Shown: piece by piece, positions 17,119 to 25,418 of the stretch | Numbering within the stretch: the stretch's first letter is position 1 | Layout of the letters: every line of letters begins with the position of its first letter | Assembly (NCBI RefSeq): GCF_001559075.2 | Contig: NZ_CP014015.2 | Coordinates: 2,046,001 to 2,110,000 of the forward strand | Length of the DNA stretch: 64,000 nucleotides | Direction: 5' to 3' | Source: Citrobacter amalonaticus | GTDB lineage: Bacteria; Pseudomonadota; Gammaproteobacteria; Enterobacterales; Enterobacteriaceae | Position numbers and translations under genes: made by a program | The notes under the pieces: model-generated | Told to the model about the DNA's origin: nothing | What the model saw: only the letters and a program-made list of their open reading frames with translations | The model's database searches: none

Positions 17119-18114
17119 TCAACTGACCAGCCTGCGCGTATCGACGCGTTGTAACAACATTGAAAGCAGTAAACTGCCGGCGAGGGTCGCGCTGAAAATC
17201 CACAACATATCCAGCGGCGGCCAGCGTTTGATTTCCAGCCCGCTGGTGCGTAAAGCATGAATAATGAGCGCATGAAAGCCATAAATGCCGAGCGAATGGC
17301 GGGAAATCAGCCCCAGTCCAGGGACCGTTTGCGTATTCAGCGTGTTTTTCACCAGCGTCAGCAGCGCGACGGCACAGATAAAGACCATGGGGCCGCAATA
17401 GAGATACCAGGTATCGGCAAAATTGCCGCGCCACTGTAGTTCATGCAACGTCCCACGAGAGATGATCCACACTGCAACCACAAAAAGCCCCGCGCTTAAC
17501 CAGGAAAGCGCGCGTTTTTGTGTCTCCATCATGCCGATAGCGCGTCCCAGCATCCCGTACAAAATGTAGTAAAAGGTATCGCCGTTGATATACAAATTGA
17601 CGGGGAGCCACTCGAACCCGCCCACTTTTTGCGACACGGTATTCGGATTGGCGAGGATGCCAATGACTACCATCAGCACCAGCAGCATTTTGCCGCTGAC
17701 GTTTTTCACCTGAATCAGCGGTGAGACCAGGTAGATCACGGCGATCGCGAAGAAAAACCACAGGTGATAGAACACCGGTTTTTGCAGCAGATTTTTTAAG
17801 GAGAGTTCGGCGTTAATCGAAGTAAACAACGTGATGTAGAGCAGGGCAACGGCGCTGTAGAACAGCAGGCACAGCGCGATGCGTAAAAAATGGCGCGACT
17901 GTGCGCTGCGCTCGCCAAAAAAGAGGTAGCCCGAAATCATAAAAAATAGCGGTACGCTGACGCGTGAAGCCGAATTTAGTACGTTGGCAAGATCCCAGTT
18001 AACGGGACTGACACTCTGTGCATTGGTGATGTACCAGGTTGTGGTGTGAATCATGACCACCATCAGACAGGCGATCCCTCGCAGGTTATCAATCCAGAAA
18101 ATTTTGGGCTGCAT
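17119..18114 (-). CDS. wecH: O-acetyltransferase WecH (enterobacterial common antigen)
   Basis: A 331-residue polytopic membrane acyltransferase of the acyltransferase-3 family, which O-acetylates GlcNAc residues of enterobacterial common antigen in E. coli. About ten hydrophobic helices are visible, with the family motif WIDNLRGIACLMVVMIHTTT at residues 6-25 (catalytic His region) and SRVSVPLFFMISGYLFFGE near 50. The ATG at 18114 starts MQPKIFWIDN like E. coli YiaH; 13 extra codons are open upstream. It diverges from ysaB across a 177-bp gap and converges on yiaB. Confidence 0.94.
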   Translation of the reverse strand: MQPKIFWIDNLRGIACLMVVMIHTTTWYITNAQSVSPVNWDLANVLNSASRVSVPLFFMISGYLFFGERSAQSRHFLRIALCLLFYSAVALLYITLFTSINAELSLKNLLQKPVFYHLWFFFAIAVIYLVSPLIQVKNVSGKMLLVLMVVIGILANPNTVSQKVGGFEWLPVNLYINGDTFYYILYGMLGRAIGMMETQKRALSWLSAGLFVVAVWIISRGTLHELQWRGNFADTWYLYCGPMVFICAVALLTLVKNTLNTQTVPGLGLISRHSLGIYGFHALIIHALRTSGLEIKRWPPLDMLWIFSATLAGSLLLSMLLQRVDTRRLVS

Positions 18115-18291
18115 CAGTTCCTCTGTTTTCGTTTCAAAAATGGTCTGACTCACATTTTGTCAGCCTGTCCCGCTGGATTAATCTGAGTTTTTACACTAAA
18201 GCTTGTGATGGTCCGATGAGATTCGCAAAATGCGTCTGCCACACCGAACGTAATAATAATAAGACTGATCAGTAAATTAGGCGGTAATAAA

Positions 18292-18597
18292 ATGATGATG
18301 AAATCTTTCTTTCCAGCAATGGTGATTCTGTTGCTGGCAGGATGTACACCCTCCCAGCCATCGCCGACGCAAAAGGCGCAGAAAGTGAAAGTCAGTCCCA
18401 CGCGCACGCTGGATATGGAAGCGCTGTGCAAAGATCAGGCTGCGCGACGCTATAATACCGGTACGCAGAAAATTGATGTTACGGGCTTTGAACAATTTCA
18501 GGGGAGTTATGAGATGCGCGGCGCTACCTTCCGTAAAGAGAGTTTTGTCTGCTCTTTTGATGCGGATGGGCAGTTTTTACATCTTTCCATGCGTTAA
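18292..18597 (+). CDS. ysaB: YsaB uncharacterised lipoprotein
   Basis: A 101-residue small lipoprotein. The signal peptide ends at lipobox LLAGC, with the acylated Cys near residue 18; the following TPSQPSPTQ stretch is a typical disordered linker. The C-terminal half (residues 42-101) contains CKDQAARRYNTGTQKIDVT and FVCSFDADGQFLHLSMR, nearly identical to E. coli YsaB. Two cysteines in the mature part could form a disulfide. Function is unknown. It ends 96 bp before glyQ. Confidence 0.9.
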   Translation: MMMKSFFPAMVILLLAGCTPSQPSPTQKAQKVKVSPTRTLDMEALCKDQAARRYNTGTQKIDVTGFEQFQGSYEMRGATFRKESFVCSFDADGQFLHLSMR

Positions 18598-18644
18598 GCC
18601 CTGCCTTTTTCCCGTTTCGTACTGTATATCTTGCAGTCAGCGGG

Positions 18645-18650
18645 TATACT
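18645..18650 (+). promoter_or_regulatory. Probable -10 element of the glyQS promoter
   Basis: TATACT lies 44 bp before the glyQ start, preceded by GCGGG. It is one base from the sigma-70 -10 consensus. I see no strong -35 at 17 bp spacing. Confidence 0.45.
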
Positions 18651-18693
18651 GATCCCTTCCTTTTAAAACCACACGTATCCAGCACGAAATACT

Positions 18694-19605
18694 ATGCAAA
18701 AGTTTGATACCAAGACCTTCCAGGGCCTGATCCTGACATTACAGGATTACTGGGCTCGTCAGGGCTGCACCATTGTTCAACCTTTGGACATGGAAGTGGG
18801 CGCAGGTACCTCGCACCCGATGACCAGCCTGCGTGCGTTGGGGCCAGAACCGATGGCAACCGCGTATGTGCAACCTTCTCGTCGTCCAACTGATGGACGC
18901 TACGGCGAAAACCCGAACCGTTTACAGCACTACTATCAGTTTCAGGTAGTGATTAAACCGTCTCCGGACAATATCCAGGAGCTGTACCTCGGGTCTCTGA
19001 AAGAGCTGGGTATGGATCCAACCATCCACGATATTCGTTTCGTGGAAGATAACTGGGAAAACCCGACGCTGGGTGCCTGGGGTCTGGGTTGGGAAGTGTG
19101 GCTGAACGGGATGGAAGTGACGCAGTTCACTTACTTCCAGCAGGTTGGCGGACTGGAATGTAAGCCGGTCACCGGTGAAATCACCTATGGTCTGGAACGT
19201 CTGGCAATGTACATCCAGGGCGTAGACAGCGTTTACGACCTGGTCTGGAGCGACGGCCCGCTGGGTAAAACCACGTATGGCGACGTGTTCCATCAGAACG
19301 AAGTGGAGCAATCCACCTACAACTTCGAATACGCGGATGTGGACTTCCTGTTCACCTGCTTTGAGCAGTATGAGAAAGAAGCGCAGCAACTGCTGGCGCT
19401 GGAAAATCCGCTGCCGCTGCCTGCCTACGAGCGTATTCTGAAGGCCGCCCATAGCTTCAACCTGCTGGATGCGCGTAAAGCCATCTCCGTCACCGAACGT
19501 CAGCGCTATATTCTGCGTATTCGTACCCTGACCAAAGCAGTGGCAGAAGCTTACTATGCTTCCCGTGAAGCCCTCGGCTTCCCGATGTGCAATAAAGACA
19601 AATAA
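18694..19605 (+). CDS. glyQ: Glycyl-tRNA synthetase alpha subunit
   Basis: The 303-residue alpha subunit of the heterotetrameric (alpha2beta2) class II glycyl-tRNA synthetase, which carries the aminoacylation core. Family stretches are clear: LTLQDYWARQGCTIVQPLDMEVGAGTSHP begins at residue 12 and VQPSRRPTDGRYGENPNRLQ near 55. Length matches E. coli. glyS follows nine bases after the stop, giving the essential glyQS operon. Confidence 0.99.
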   Translation: MQKFDTKTFQGLILTLQDYWARQGCTIVQPLDMEVGAGTSHPMTSLRALGPEPMATAYVQPSRRPTDGRYGENPNRLQHYYQFQVVIKPSPDNIQELYLGSLKELGMDPTIHDIRFVEDNWENPTLGAWGLGWEVWLNGMEVTQFTYFQQVGGLECKPVTGEITYGLERLAMYIQGVDSVYDLVWSDGPLGKTTYGDVFHQNEVEQSTYNFEYADVDFLFTCFEQYEKEAQQLLALENPLPLPAYERILKAAHSFNLLDARKAISVTERQRYILRIRTLTKAVAEAYYASREALGFPMCNKDK

Positions 19606-19614
19606 GAGGCGGCC

Positions 19615-21684
19615 ATGTCTGAGAAAACTTTCCTGGTGGAAATCGGCACTGAAGAGCTGCCACCAAAAGCCCTGCGCAGCCTGGCGGAATCCTTTGCTGC
19701 GAACGTGACGGCGGAGCTGGACAACGCCGGCATCGCGCACGGCCATGTTGAATGGTTTGCGGCGCCGCGTCGTCTGGCGCTGAAAATCGCTAATCTGGCG
19801 GAATCCCAGCCCGATCGTGAAGTTGAAAAACGCGGTCCGGCGATTGCCCAGGCATTTGATGCCGAAGGCAAACCGAGCAAAGCAGCAGAAGGCTGGGCTC
19901 GGGGTTGTGGTATTACCGTTGATCAGGCCGAGCGTCTGACCACCGATAAAGGTGAATGGCTGCTGTATCGTGCACACGTGAAAGGCGAAAGCGCCGAAGC
20001 GCTGTTGCCGAACATGATCGCGACATCGCTGGCGAAACTGCCGATCCCGAAACTGATGCGCTGGGGAGCAAGCGACGTGCATTTCGTGCGTCCGGTTCAT
20101 ACGGTAACCCTGCTGCTGGGCGATAAAGTCATTCCAGCGACCATTCTGGGTATTCAGTCCGATCGCATCATTCGCGGCCATCGCTTTATGGGCGAGCCGG
20201 AGTTCACCATCGACAATGCCGATCAGTATCCTGAAATCCTGCTGGAGCGCGGTAAGGTCATTGCCGACTACGAACAGCGTAAAGCCAAAATCAAAGCGGA
20301 TGCCGAAGAAGCGGCGCGGACTATTGGCGGTAATGCCGATCTGAGCGAAAGCCTGCTGGAAGAAGTGACCTCGCTGGTGGAATGGCCGGTGGTACTGACG
20401 GCGAAGTTCGAAGAGAAATTCCTCGCGGTGCCCTCTGAAGCGCTGGTGTACACCATGAAAGGTGACCAGAAATACTTCCCGGTCTACGCCAACGACGGCA
20501 AACTGCTGCCGAACTTTATCTTCGTTGCGAATATCGAATCGAAAGATCCTCAGCAAATCATCTCCGGTAACGAGAAGGTCGTGCGCCCGCGTCTGGCGGA
20601 TGCCGAGTTCTTCTTCAATACTGACCGTAAAAAACGACTGGAAGATCACCTGCCGCGTCTGCAAACCGTGCTGTTCCAACAGCAACTGGGTACGTTGCGC
20701 GATAAGACCGATCGTATTCAGGCGCTGGCGGGCTGGATTGCCGGTCAGATTGGCGCAGACGTTAACCATGCCACCCGTGCGGGCCTGCTGTCGAAATGTG
20801 ACCTGATGACCAACATGGTCTTCGAATTCACCGACACCCAGGGCGTAATGGGCATGCACTATGCTCGCCACGATGGCGAAGCGGAAGATGTTGCCGTTGC
20901 TCTGAACGAACAGTATCAGCCGCGCTTTGCCGGTGATGACCTGCCGTCTAACCCGATTGCCTGCGCACTGGCGATTGCGGATAAAATGGACACCCTGGCG
21001 GGTATCTTCGGTATCGGTCAGCACCCGAAAGGAGACAAAGACCCGTTCGCTCTGCGTCGTGCAGCGCTGGGTGTGCTGCGCATTATCGTTGAGAAGAACC
21101 TGAACCTCGATCTGCAAACGCTGACGGAAGAAGCGGTGCGTTTGTACGGTGACAAGCTGACCAACGCCAACGTCGTTGATGACGTTATCGACTTTATGCT
21201 CGGTCGCTTCCGTGCCTGGTATCAGGACGAAGGCTACACCGTAGATACCATCCAGGCGGTGCTGGCACGTCGTCCGACCCGTCCGGCAGATTTCGATGCG
21301 CGTATGAAGGCAGTCTCCCATTTCCGCACTCTGGAAGCGGCTTCTGCGCTGGCGGCAGCCAACAAGCGTGTTTCCAACATTCTGGCGAAGTCTGATGAGA
21401 CGCTGAACGAGCGTGTTAACGCTGCAACGCTGAAAGAGCCGGAAGAGATTGCGCTGGCGATGCAGGTTGTCGTGCTGCGTGACAAGCTTGAACCGTACTT
21501 TGCCGAAGGTCGTTACCAGGACGCGCTGGTGGAACTGGCAGAACTGCGTGAGCCGGTTGATTTATTCTTCGAAAAAGTGATGGTGAACGTCGAGGATAAA
21601 GACCTGCGCGTTAACCGTCTCTCGATGCTGGAAAAACTGCGCGAGCTGTTCCTGCGCGTGGCGGATATTTCGCTGCTGCAATAA
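19615..21684 (+). CDS. glyS: Glycyl-tRNA synthetase beta subunit
   Basis: The 689-residue beta subunit of glycyl-tRNA synthetase, which binds tRNA-Gly. The N terminus VEIGTEELPPKALRSLAESF is the family hallmark; an HD-like central region includes KGDQKYFPVYANDGKLLPNF near 280. The C-terminal anticodon-binding domain covers about residues 580-680. It is translated from GAGG eight bases upstream, nine bases past glyQ. A REP-like element and a strong terminator follow. Confidence 0.99.
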   Translation: MSEKTFLVEIGTEELPPKALRSLAESFAANVTAELDNAGIAHGHVEWFAAPRRLALKIANLAESQPDREVEKRGPAIAQAFDAEGKPSKAAEGWARGCGITVDQAERLTTDKGEWLLYRAHVKGESAEALLPNMIATSLAKLPIPKLMRWGASDVHFVRPVHTVTLLLGDKVIPATILGIQSDRIIRGHRFMGEPEFTIDNADQYPEILLERGKVIADYEQRKAKIKADAEEAARTIGGNADLSESLLEEVTSLVEWPVVLTAKFEEKFLAVPSEALVYTMKGDQKYFPVYANDGKLLPNFIFVANIESKDPQQIISGNEKVVRPRLADAEFFFNTDRKKRLEDHLPRLQTVLFQQQLGTLRDKTDRIQALAGWIAGQIGADVNHATRAGLLSKCDLMTNMVFEFTDTQGVMGMHYARHDGEAEDVAVALNEQYQPRFAGDDLPSNPIACALAIADKMDTLAGIFGIGQHPKGDKDPFALRRAALGVLRIIVEKNLNLDLQTLTEEAVRLYGDKLTNANVVDDVIDFMLGRFRAWYQDEGYTVDTIQAVLARRPTRPADFDARMKAVSHFRTLEAASALAAANKRVSNILAKSDETLNERVNAATLKEPEEIALAMQVVVLRDKLEPYFAEGRYQDALVELAELREPVDLFFEKVMVNVEDKDLRVNRLSMLEKLRELFLRVADISLLQ

Positions 21685-21722
21685 ATAGCGCGCAAGTCAC
21701 CAACGCAGACAAACGCTGAAGT

Positions 21723-21780
21723 GCCCGATGGCGCAAGCTTATCGGGCCTACAGAACACAGTGTAGGCCGTCATCCGGCAA
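21723..21780. repeat. REP/BIME-like element after glyS
   Basis: GCCCGATGGCGCAAGCTTATCGGGC and, about 45 bp on, GTAGGCCGTCATCCGGC form head-to-head imperfect palindromes of REP type. They lie in the non-coding 3' tail between glyS and the terminator. Confidence 0.75.
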
Positions 21781-21810
21781 AAACAATCGCATGTGTTTTC
21801 AACGCGCTGA

Positions 21811-21835
21811 AACCTGCCCTCGGGCAGGTTTTTTT
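21811..21835. terminator. Intrinsic terminator between glyS and cueP
   Basis: AACCTGCCC-TC-GGGCAGGTT followed by TTTTT. The stem has nine base pairs and a short loop, ends the glyQS transcript, and may also serve the convergent cueP gene, whose stop is 20 bp away. Confidence 0.9.
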
Positions 21836-21854
21836 ATGGACGGAACAGAAAGGG

Positions 21855-22394
21855 TTACTGCAACTGCAGTTCCGTCAGACAGGTCTGGCTGTCATCCTTC
21901 GTGGCAATGGCGTGTGACGCCGTTTTGCCGTTGTAGCTCACTTCTATTGTCCCTTCGATATTGCGTGGCAACCAGACGCCGATAAACCCATTCTGATAGC
22001 TTTTGATCGGTTTCTGAATCAGCACATCACCTTTGTTATCCGTCACTTTAACGTTGAACGTTGTGTCCGGCATTTCACCCTGGCAGCCGGACAGGCTGTG
22101 ATTAAAGCATGGGTGCGTCTGCTGCTGGTAAGGCGCGAAGGAGAGATAGAATTTTTCGCCCAACGGCAGGGTATACATCTGCCCATCAGAAGCGAGTTTT
22201 AACTCGGTACTGGTGATGGACGCTGAATACGGCAGCGGACGGGATTGTGGCGTTTGATCGATGGTATCCACGATCTGCTCGACTGACTTACCGGCAAGAC
22301 CATGTTCGGCAAGGAATGTGGCTTCTGGCGATGCGGCAAATGCGGCGCCGCTGGTGAGTAAACCTAGCGTGAAGAACAAAGGGAGTCTGGACAT
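21855..22394 (-). CDS. cueP: Periplasmic copper-binding protein CueP
   Basis: A 179-residue exported protein with a signal peptide (cleavage near AFAAS, residue 20). Three cysteines sit at residues 96, 104 and 172 (HPCFNHSLSGC and SQTCL), the positions known to matter for copper in Salmonella CueP. CueP is the main periplasmic copper protein of Salmonella under low oxygen, supplies copper to SodC, and is under CueR and CpxR control; E. coli K-12 lacks it. Here it stands alone between glyS and cspA, and its upstream region has a CueR-type promoter with a 19-bp spacer. Confidence 0.93.
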   Translation of the reverse strand: MSRLPLFFTLGLLTSGAAFAASPEATFLAEHGLAGKSVEQIVDTIDQTPQSRPLPYSASITSTELKLASDGQMYTLPLGEKFYLSFAPYQQQTHPCFNHSLSGCQGEMPDTTFNVKVTDNKGDVLIQKPIKSYQNGFIGVWLPRNIEGTIEVSYNGKTASHAIATKDDSQTCLTELQLQ

Positions 22395-22426
22395 AGCGTC
22401 AATTCCATGTGAAAAACAGGGTCTTC

Positions 22427-22457
22427 ACTATAAAGCTTACCCTTAGGGAAAGGTCAA
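22427..22457 (-). promoter_or_regulatory. CueR-type promoter of cueP
   Basis: On the minus strand, -35 TTGACC (22452-22457) and -10 TATAGT (22427-22432) are separated by 19 bp, the overlong spacer typical of MerR-family activated promoters. The spacer holds the dyad CCTTTCCC-TAA-GGGTAAGC, close to the CueR box. It is 33 bp upstream of the cueP ATG. I conclude that CueR activates cueP by DNA distortion. Confidence 0.82.
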
Positions 22458-22520
22458 AGCCTGGCCGGGTAAAGTAATGCAAAGAAGGGGAACAGGGATA
22501 GCGAAAGGCGGGAAAGCGAT

Positions 22521-22549
22521 AAAAAAATCCCCGCCGTCTGGCAGGGATC
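22521..22549 (-). terminator. Intrinsic terminator of cspA
   Basis: On the minus strand, ATCCCTGCC-AGACG-GCGGGGAT is followed by seven T residues. It lies 24 bp past the cspA stop codon. Confidence 0.88.
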
Positions 22550-22572
22550 TTGAATTCTGAGCTTATTTAAGC

Positions 22573-22785
22573 TTACAGGTTGGTTACGTTGCCAGCTGCC
22601 GGGCCTTTAGCGCCGCTTTCGATGGTGAAGGAAACTTTCTGACCTTCGTCCAGGGATTTGTAGCCATCGTTCTGGATAGCAGAGAAGTGTACGAACACGT
22701 CTTTAGAGCCATCGTCAGGAGTGATGAAGCCGAAGCCTTTGTCAGCGTTGAACCATTTTACGATACCAGTCATTTTACCGGACAT
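22573..22785 (-). CDS. cspA: Major cold shock protein CspA
   Basis: A 70-residue RNA chaperone made of a single OB-fold cold shock domain. RNP1 (KGFGFITP, residues 16-23) and RNP2 (DVFVHFSAI, residues 29-37) are both intact. The sequence is essentially E. coli CspA. A 160-base leader precedes the ATG and AAAGG forms its ribosome site. It is induced on temperature drop, through leader refolding and mRNA stabilisation. Confidence 0.98.
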   Translation of the reverse strand: MSGKMTGIVKWFNADKGFGFITPDDGSKDVFVHFSAIQNDGYKSLDEGQKVSFTIESGAKGPAAGNVTNL

Positions 22786-22946
22786 AGTGTATTACCTTTT
22801 AAAAAATAAGTGTGCCTTTCGGCGATATGGCGTGCTCTACAGATTTTTTAAGCGTTAAGGAAATGCGCACTACGAGGGGTATCAACGATAACTCTTGAAG
22901 GGGACTGCCTTACTAAACTGCTTTAATGGTCTGTACGTCAAACCGT
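22786..22946 (-). ncRNA. cspA 5' untranslated thermosensor leader
   Basis: The minus-strand leader closely follows the E. coli cspA 5' UTR: it starts with the cold box ACGGTTTGACGTACAG (22946 downward) and ends with CCGAAAGGCACACTT (near 22813) just before the ribosome site. In E. coli this RNA refolds at low temperature to expose the start codon. The likely start site at 22946 is inferred from that alignment, so the leader is about 161 nt. Confidence 0.88.
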
Positions 22947-22951
22947 GGAGC

Positions 22952-22982
22952 GCATTAACTCATGTAACGCCAGGTGATGCAA
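22952..22982 (-). promoter_or_regulatory. cspA promoter
   Basis: On the minus strand a -35 TTGCAT (22977-22982) is followed after 18 bp by TTAATG. This precedes the inferred start site near 22946, as in E. coli cspA. Confidence 0.7.
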
Positions 22983-23014
22983 CTGTTATTTTTCTTCCTG
23001 TGGGTTAAGTGGTC

Positions 23015-23041
23015 AGAAAACGGCCCTGTATCAGGACCGTT
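23015..23041 (-). terminator. Terminator of yiaG
   Basis: On the minus strand ACGGTCCTG-ATA-CAGGGCCGT (one G-U pair) is followed by TTTTC. It starts 17 bp beyond the yiaG stop codon. Confidence 0.78.
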
Positions 23042-23057
23042 CATCAACGATTGTCGA

Positions 23058-23348
23058 TTACTCCATCAACTGCTTACTCAATGCCGGGTTAGCCTGTATC
23101 AGGCGCATCAGCTTCAATTCGGTACTGGACGGTTTAACGCGTTTTGATTCCCACTCCTGTACCAGTGCAACCGTTACGCCTAACGCTCTGGCGAAATCAT
23201 CTGTTTCCAGGCCGCTCCCCCGTCGTAATTGTTCAAATTCGCTAAAGGGGCTTGGCTTATGTGTCAGGGCGATTTTTGATGATTCTTCTTTAAAAACAAT
23301 TTGTTCCAGACTGCTCAGCAGCTCAAACATTGGATCTTTAGATTCCAT
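23058..23348 (-). CDS. yiaG: YiaG, XRE-type HTH regulator
   Basis: A 96-residue protein with a C-terminal XRE-like helix-turn-helix (about residues 40-75, DDFARALGVTVALVQEWESKRVKPS). The HigA-like length and fold resemble antitoxins, but no toxin gene adjoins it and E. coli YiaG is also solitary. The ATG at 23348 gives MESKDPM as in E. coli with AAGGAG seven bases upstream; a longer frame begins at 23390. Target genes are not known. Confidence 0.88.
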   Translation of the reverse strand: MESKDPMFELLSSLEQIVFKEESSKIALTHKPSPFSEFEQLRRGSGLETDDFARALGVTVALVQEWESKRVKPSSTELKLMRLIQANPALSKQLME

Positions 23349-23604
23349 TGAGAACTCCTTTAAATCACACTGCGGGATCGTGAATTTCATCGAAGCCAGT
23401 TAAGAATAGTCGTAAATGAGAAAGCGCGGTGGGCGTCACAGTTTATGAGGAGGACAAGACTCGTTTCAGCGACGAGGAGACGGCGGATTTGTAGCTTGCT
23501 AACGATCTGATAACGGACACTATATCCCGCGTCGTAATGAGAATTGTAAAGATTACGAAAATATGACTATTTCCTGGCAGGCCATTACCTGCCAGGAGGG
23601 GAAA

Positions 23605-24975
23605 TCAGGCTTTTTGCGTGGCGTGAGTCGGTGATTCTGTCGGTGCTGATGCGTCAGAGAGCTGGCGTTTACCTGCCCAGTATTTCACCATCAAGGCAAA
23701 AGCAGACACCAGCGCTGGAATCGCCAGGAACGTAAAGATGGTTTCGAACGCGAGTTGCGCCTGCATCAGGAAGGCGCCGCTAAACGCGCCGAGGATGCCG
23801 CCGAAACGGCCCAGACCTAACATCCATGCCACACCGGTCGCGCGGCCCTGCGTGGGGTAAAAACCTGCTGCCAGCGCGGGCATGGACGATTGCGCGCCGT
23901 TCATGATAGTCCCGGCGATAAAGACCATCACCCCCATGAGCACAAGGCTACTGGTGGAGAACCCGACCAGGCAGACGAACACCCCGGTCAGCAACCAGCC
24001 GACCGCCACCACTTTGTTCGGGTTGAATTTGTCCATTAGCGCGCCCAGCACCAGGACGCCAATTCCGCCGCCCAACGGGAACAGGGCGGTAATGATGGAC
24101 GCCTGACTCAGCGTGGCCCCTGTTTCACGGATCAGCAGCGGCAGCCAACTGGTCAGCAGATAGAAGATCAGCAGCCCCATAAAGTAGGTCAGGCACAACA
24201 TCACCGTGCCCAGTGCGTAACGCGGCGAGAAGATAACGCCCAGCGCCGATTTCTCTTTAATCTGGCCGGTTTCACGCAGGACAAAGTGCGTCGCTTCCGG
24301 TAGCGGGGCGATACGGCGCAGAATGGTGCCAATTTGCTGCTGTGATTTGTTCTTAACCACCAGATAACGGGCAGATTCCGGCAGTAAAACGATCAACACC
24401 ACTGCCAGCGCCAGCGGCATCACGCCGCCGAGGATCAGTACGCTTTGCCAGCCGTAATGCGGGATCAGCCAGGCGGAGACAAACCCGCCCATCGACGAGC
24501 CAATCGGGAATCCGACGAACATCAGATTCACCAGCAGCGCGCGACGGCGTTCTGGCGCGTATTCACTCATCAGGGTCGCGGCATTGGGCATTGCCGCCCC
24601 CAGACCCAGGCCAGTTAAAAAGCGCAGTGCCGTCAGTTGATTCAGCGTGCTGGCAAAAGCGGTGAGCAAGCTGAAGCCGCCAAACACCAGAATCGACATG
24701 ATCAGGACTTTTTTGCGACCGATGCGGTCAGCCATTGGACCTGCGGTGAGCGCTCCGACGGCAAGTCCCACCAGTGCGGCGCTCATGACCGGGCCGAGCG
24801 CAGATTTTTCAACGCCCCACTCCTGAACGAGATCGGAGGCGATGAAGCCGATAATCGCGGTATCGAATCCGTCCATCGCGACGGTCACAAAGCACAGTAC
24901 GAGAATCATCCACTGGTATTTTGAAAAGGGATGCTCGTTAATAAACGCTTGAATATCAGTCGTTTTGTTTGTCAT
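23605..24975 (-). CDS. MFS transporter, aromatic acid:H+ symporter family (PcaK-like)
   Basis: A 456-residue major facilitator with 12 predicted membrane helices. VAMDGFDTAIIGFIASDL near residue 35 is the DGFD signature of aromatic acid/H+ symporters such as PcaK and BenK. The loop 2-3 motif GPMADRIGRKKVL is near 80. It probably imports an aromatic acid such as 4-hydroxybenzoate or a related compound, but the substrate cannot be read from sequence. No ring-degradation genes adjoin it. It diverges from yiaF across a 443-bp gap that contains two related operator-like repeats near its start. E. coli K-12 has no gene here. Confidence 0.85.
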   Translation of the reverse strand: MTNKTTDIQAFINEHPFSKYQWMILVLCFVTVAMDGFDTAIIGFIASDLVQEWGVEKSALGPVMSAALVGLAVGALTAGPMADRIGRKKVLIMSILVFGGFSLLTAFASTLNQLTALRFLTGLGLGAAMPNAATLMSEYAPERRRALLVNLMFVGFPIGSSMGGFVSAWLIPHYGWQSVLILGGVMPLALAVVLIVLLPESARYLVVKNKSQQQIGTILRRIAPLPEATHFVLRETGQIKEKSALGVIFSPRYALGTVMLCLTYFMGLLIFYLLTSWLPLLIRETGATLSQASIITALFPLGGGIGVLVLGALMDKFNPNKVVAVGWLLTGVFVCLVGFSTSSLVLMGVMVFIAGTIMNGAQSSMPALAAGFYPTQGRATGVAWMLGLGRFGGILGAFSGAFLMQAQLAFETIFTFLAIPALVSAFALMVKYWAGKRQLSDASAPTESPTHATQKA

Positions 24976-25051
24976 GCGGTCATTCCTGCGAAAGCAACGC
25001 GGGGGACAGAGGGTGTTTTTATTTTCTCCACCGCAAGCGTTAGGATTAATT

Positions 25052-25154
25052 GTGCGATTATCGAACGTTTATTCGTTAATCGTTCAATTAATCAAAACAT
25101 TGAAGCCCGTGTTCGGCAATCACCCCGCCGAGGTTAACGTGCGATAATCGTACG
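25052..25154. promoter_or_regulatory. Two operator-like repeats upstream of the aromatic-acid transporter
   Basis: GTGCGATTATCGAACG (25052-25067) and GTGCGATAATCGTACG (25139-25154) differ at two positions and lie 87 bp apart, about 77 and 164 bp before the transporter ATG. The second is nearly a perfect 8+1+8 palindrome (CGTGCGAT-A-ATCGTACG). They look like binding sites for a dimeric regulator such as an IclR- or MarR-type protein, whose gene is not in this window. The remaining gap up to 25418 probably holds the yiaF promoter; I see nothing else there. Confidence 0.4.
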
Positions 25155-25418
25155 AATTGCCGCTTCACTGATCGCATACACGATGAAACTCTATTAAAAT
25201 CATAGAACTACTTCCTGGTAATGCCCCTATGACAGAGGTGGTAAATGTGATGCAATTAACAATAAAATAACAATTCAGTCATCGCCATTTCGCCATGCGA
25301 ATTTCCGCTACAAGATTACGCGGAAGGGGTATCCTGCGAGCCTGACCTGGACTATCCTTGTAAGCCGTAAGGCACGCGTATTGCGCAGTGCGCATTTTTG
25401 GGTGAAAGGAGTATTAAA

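Noticed and set aside
18922..21321. A 799-codon open frame on the minus strand across glyQ and glyS
   Set aside because: It lies antisense to two highly conserved essential genes, shows no domain I recognise, and arises from their codon bias.
23058..23348. yiaG as half of a toxin-antitoxin pair
   Set aside because: HigA-like fold but no toxin-sized gene on either side; cspA and a transporter flank it.
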